Positions 62,691 through 64,000 of a DNA stretch of 64,000 nt are shown piece after piece (positions within the stretch are counted from its first letter, which is position 1; each line of letters starts with the position of its first letter). The stretch comes from Leptodontidium sp. MPI-SDFR-AT-0119 (lineage: Eukaryota; Ascomycota; Leotiomycetes; Helotiales; Leptodontidiaceae), in assembly GCA_020726505.1 (NCBI GenBank), contig JAHLEZ010000010.1, forward strand, positions 2,418,001 to 2,482,000. The letters run 5' to 3'. The notes beneath the pieces were generated by a model, which was not told where the DNA came from, ran no database searches, and saw only the letters and a program-made list of their open reading frames with translations. Made by a program: the position numbers and the translations under genes.

Positions 62691-63733
62691 ACATTAAGCT
62701 AATGAGAGAATAGCAAAGGTCATATCCACTTCCGGTTAATCTACTATGTTAAGATTTCTAACATTAAGAGCAGGACTTTTTGCTTAGATATCTTTATCCT
62801 AATCTTCTACCTACTCCTTAGAAAGTTGGAAATTCCCTCTACTATCTTGCTATCCGAGGTCGTCCCTAACGTTTCTTAGTGCGAGTTCATGTACTAGCAT
62901 AAGAATCATAGGCAACGCGAGAATCACGGTTAATACGAGAACCTAGGCTAATACGAGAATCAAGAATCTAGGCTAGCGCAAACATCATGGAATTAAGGCT
63001 AGTACTAAATTCGAGAGTAAGTTAAGTCATCTTAGTAATCAGTATTTCCTTTTTGGTTTCGGTGTATAAATTCTAGGAACTCATATGCCCTAAGAGTAAT
63101 GGGTTTCCTAAGAAGAAGTCTTCCAAGAACGTATTAACTTCTAAGAGCTTTACTCTTAGAAGCCCTTAGGCTCTTAGAATCATTATAACTCCTAGGAAAA
63201 AAGATTTCGGGAGTAATCTAGCTCTTAGGAAATAACTAAAGCTTAAAAATACAACAACGATACTAGCGCTTAGATATAACGTACAATTATACATGACCAA
63301 GGAAACTATAGTATAATTCTCTAAAGGATCAACGTTCTAACAAACTTCGCACCTCACTACTAATAATATCCGGGTTCTTTCTGTATTGTAAAGCTAATCT
63401 TGAAATGATTATCATAAGCGACTGCCCTTCAATAGTTTCTTTAGTTTCTGGGCGATCCGTTACTATAAACGAGCGCTTGGCGGGCTGTGTCGCGCTTGAC
63501 ATTTATAAATACCGCGCTCTTACCCCATCACCTCCTATTATACCCCTCCTCTCCAACGCACCACAACTAACGCACACGCCTAACACTATCACCGTTAGAT
63601 ATCCTCTACCTTTCCTCTAGATCCCTAATTCTAACCTTCTATATAAAGTCTGAATCGCTAACGACTACGTGCGCTGTAACTCTACTGCCTTGCCCAAAGG
63701 GTCATTCGCCACAGACTAGTACATGTACACACT
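62691..63733. other. AT-rich, gene-free stretch with degenerate short repeats
   Basis: Near 62910-62995 variants of aatacgagaatc and ctaggcta recur. Near 63085-63235 variants of ctcttagaag and its complement alternate as short palindromes. No gene is seen. Confidence 0.5.
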
Positions 63734-64000
63734 ATGTTAGCACCGCCTATATTCACCCTCTTTTTAGACCTCCCTATCGAACTCTAAATCAAGATCTGGG
63801 GGTTTGCTCTCCTTAGTCCTCGAATAATTTCCAGTGTTATTATTCGAAAGGCTCCGTCTCTTTTAATAGCGCGCGTCCTCTAGTAGCACTTCACGTCTGC
63901 CAACTTTCTCGAGAAGTTGCTCTCTCTGTTTTCGAGCCCGCTTTTCGCAACGGTCATCAAATGCCCCTCTACATAAATCTTGCTCACGATACTCTCCACC
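63734..64000 (+). pseudogene. 2EXR-domain protein relic, cut by the window edge
   Basis: From ATG 63734: MLAPPIFTLFLDLPIEL, stop (TAA), IKIWGFALLSPRIIS, then after a frame change HVCQLSREVALSVFEPAFRN and MPLYINLAHDTLH to the edge. This matches the fungal 2EXR domain (FxxFxxLPxELRxxIWxxAL ... CxESRxVAL ... HDTLY). A stop replaces the conserved Arg of ELR, and one frameshift is present. The function of 2EXR proteins is unknown. Confidence 0.65.

Noticed and set aside
62910..63235. CRISPR-like repeat-spacer pattern
   Set aside because: The repeats are short, irregular and degenerate in a eukaryotic AT-rich region; there is no array structure.

Overview
The window is nuclear DNA of a filamentous ascomycete (Pezizomycotina). 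The genes carry short GT-AG introns, mostly 44-120 nt, with CTAAC/CTGAC-like branch sites. The gene content is typical of moulds: a HET-domain protein, two PTH11-like seven-helix receptors, secreted esterases and Cys-rich proteins, and remains of a CYP505 P450-reductase fusion. I cannot name the genus; Leotiomycetes would fit, but that is a guess. Splice junctions were worked out by hand by requiring phase agreement and family-like sequence across each joint.

1-9 kb is a compact housekeeping block: a cytosolic GH2 beta-galactosidase (+), the U1 snRNP protein LUC7 (-), the GPI transamidase subunit GPI16/PIG-T (+) and an RGG-box protein (-). LUC7 and GPI16 share a 251-bp divergent promoter. 9-19 kb is sparse. 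It holds a broken LURP-one-related gene, a PTH11-like receptor, a UbiA-superfamily membrane enzyme and long gene-poor stretches with simple repeats. At 19-21 kb lies a regulator with two trihelix-like Myb/SANT domains, a homeodomain and a C-terminal coiled coil, which is the most unusual architecture in the window. 22.9-27.6 kb is a minus-strand run: a secreted SGNH (CE2-like) esterase, a PhzF-family protein, and a decayed CYP505 gene that has lost its middle. At 29-33 kb a BYE1-like PHD/TFIIS-M/SPOC factor and a ZNF830-like protein are divergently arranged.

From 34 kb on the window becomes accessory: a secreted type-B carboxylesterase, a GPI-anchored Cys-rich protein, a secreted NucA/NucB-type nuclease, a secreted protein with PPGG repeats and a Cys-rich tail, an unknown protein, a HET-domain protein and a second small PTH11-like receptor. 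A ceramide synthase (LAG1/LAC1) and a TetX-like FAD monooxygenase lie among AT-rich, gene-poor DNA. Relics lie between these genes: a DEDD 3'-5' exonuclease-like fragment with one nonsense codon, the C-terminus of a JIP5/WDR55-like WD protein, a MADS-like fragment with stops of the kind RIP (repeat-induced point mutation) produces, and a 2EXR-domain fragment at the right edge. A 34-bp perfect inverted repeat around 54 kb marks a candidate small mobile element. No rRNA, tRNA, CRISPR array or intact transposase was seen.
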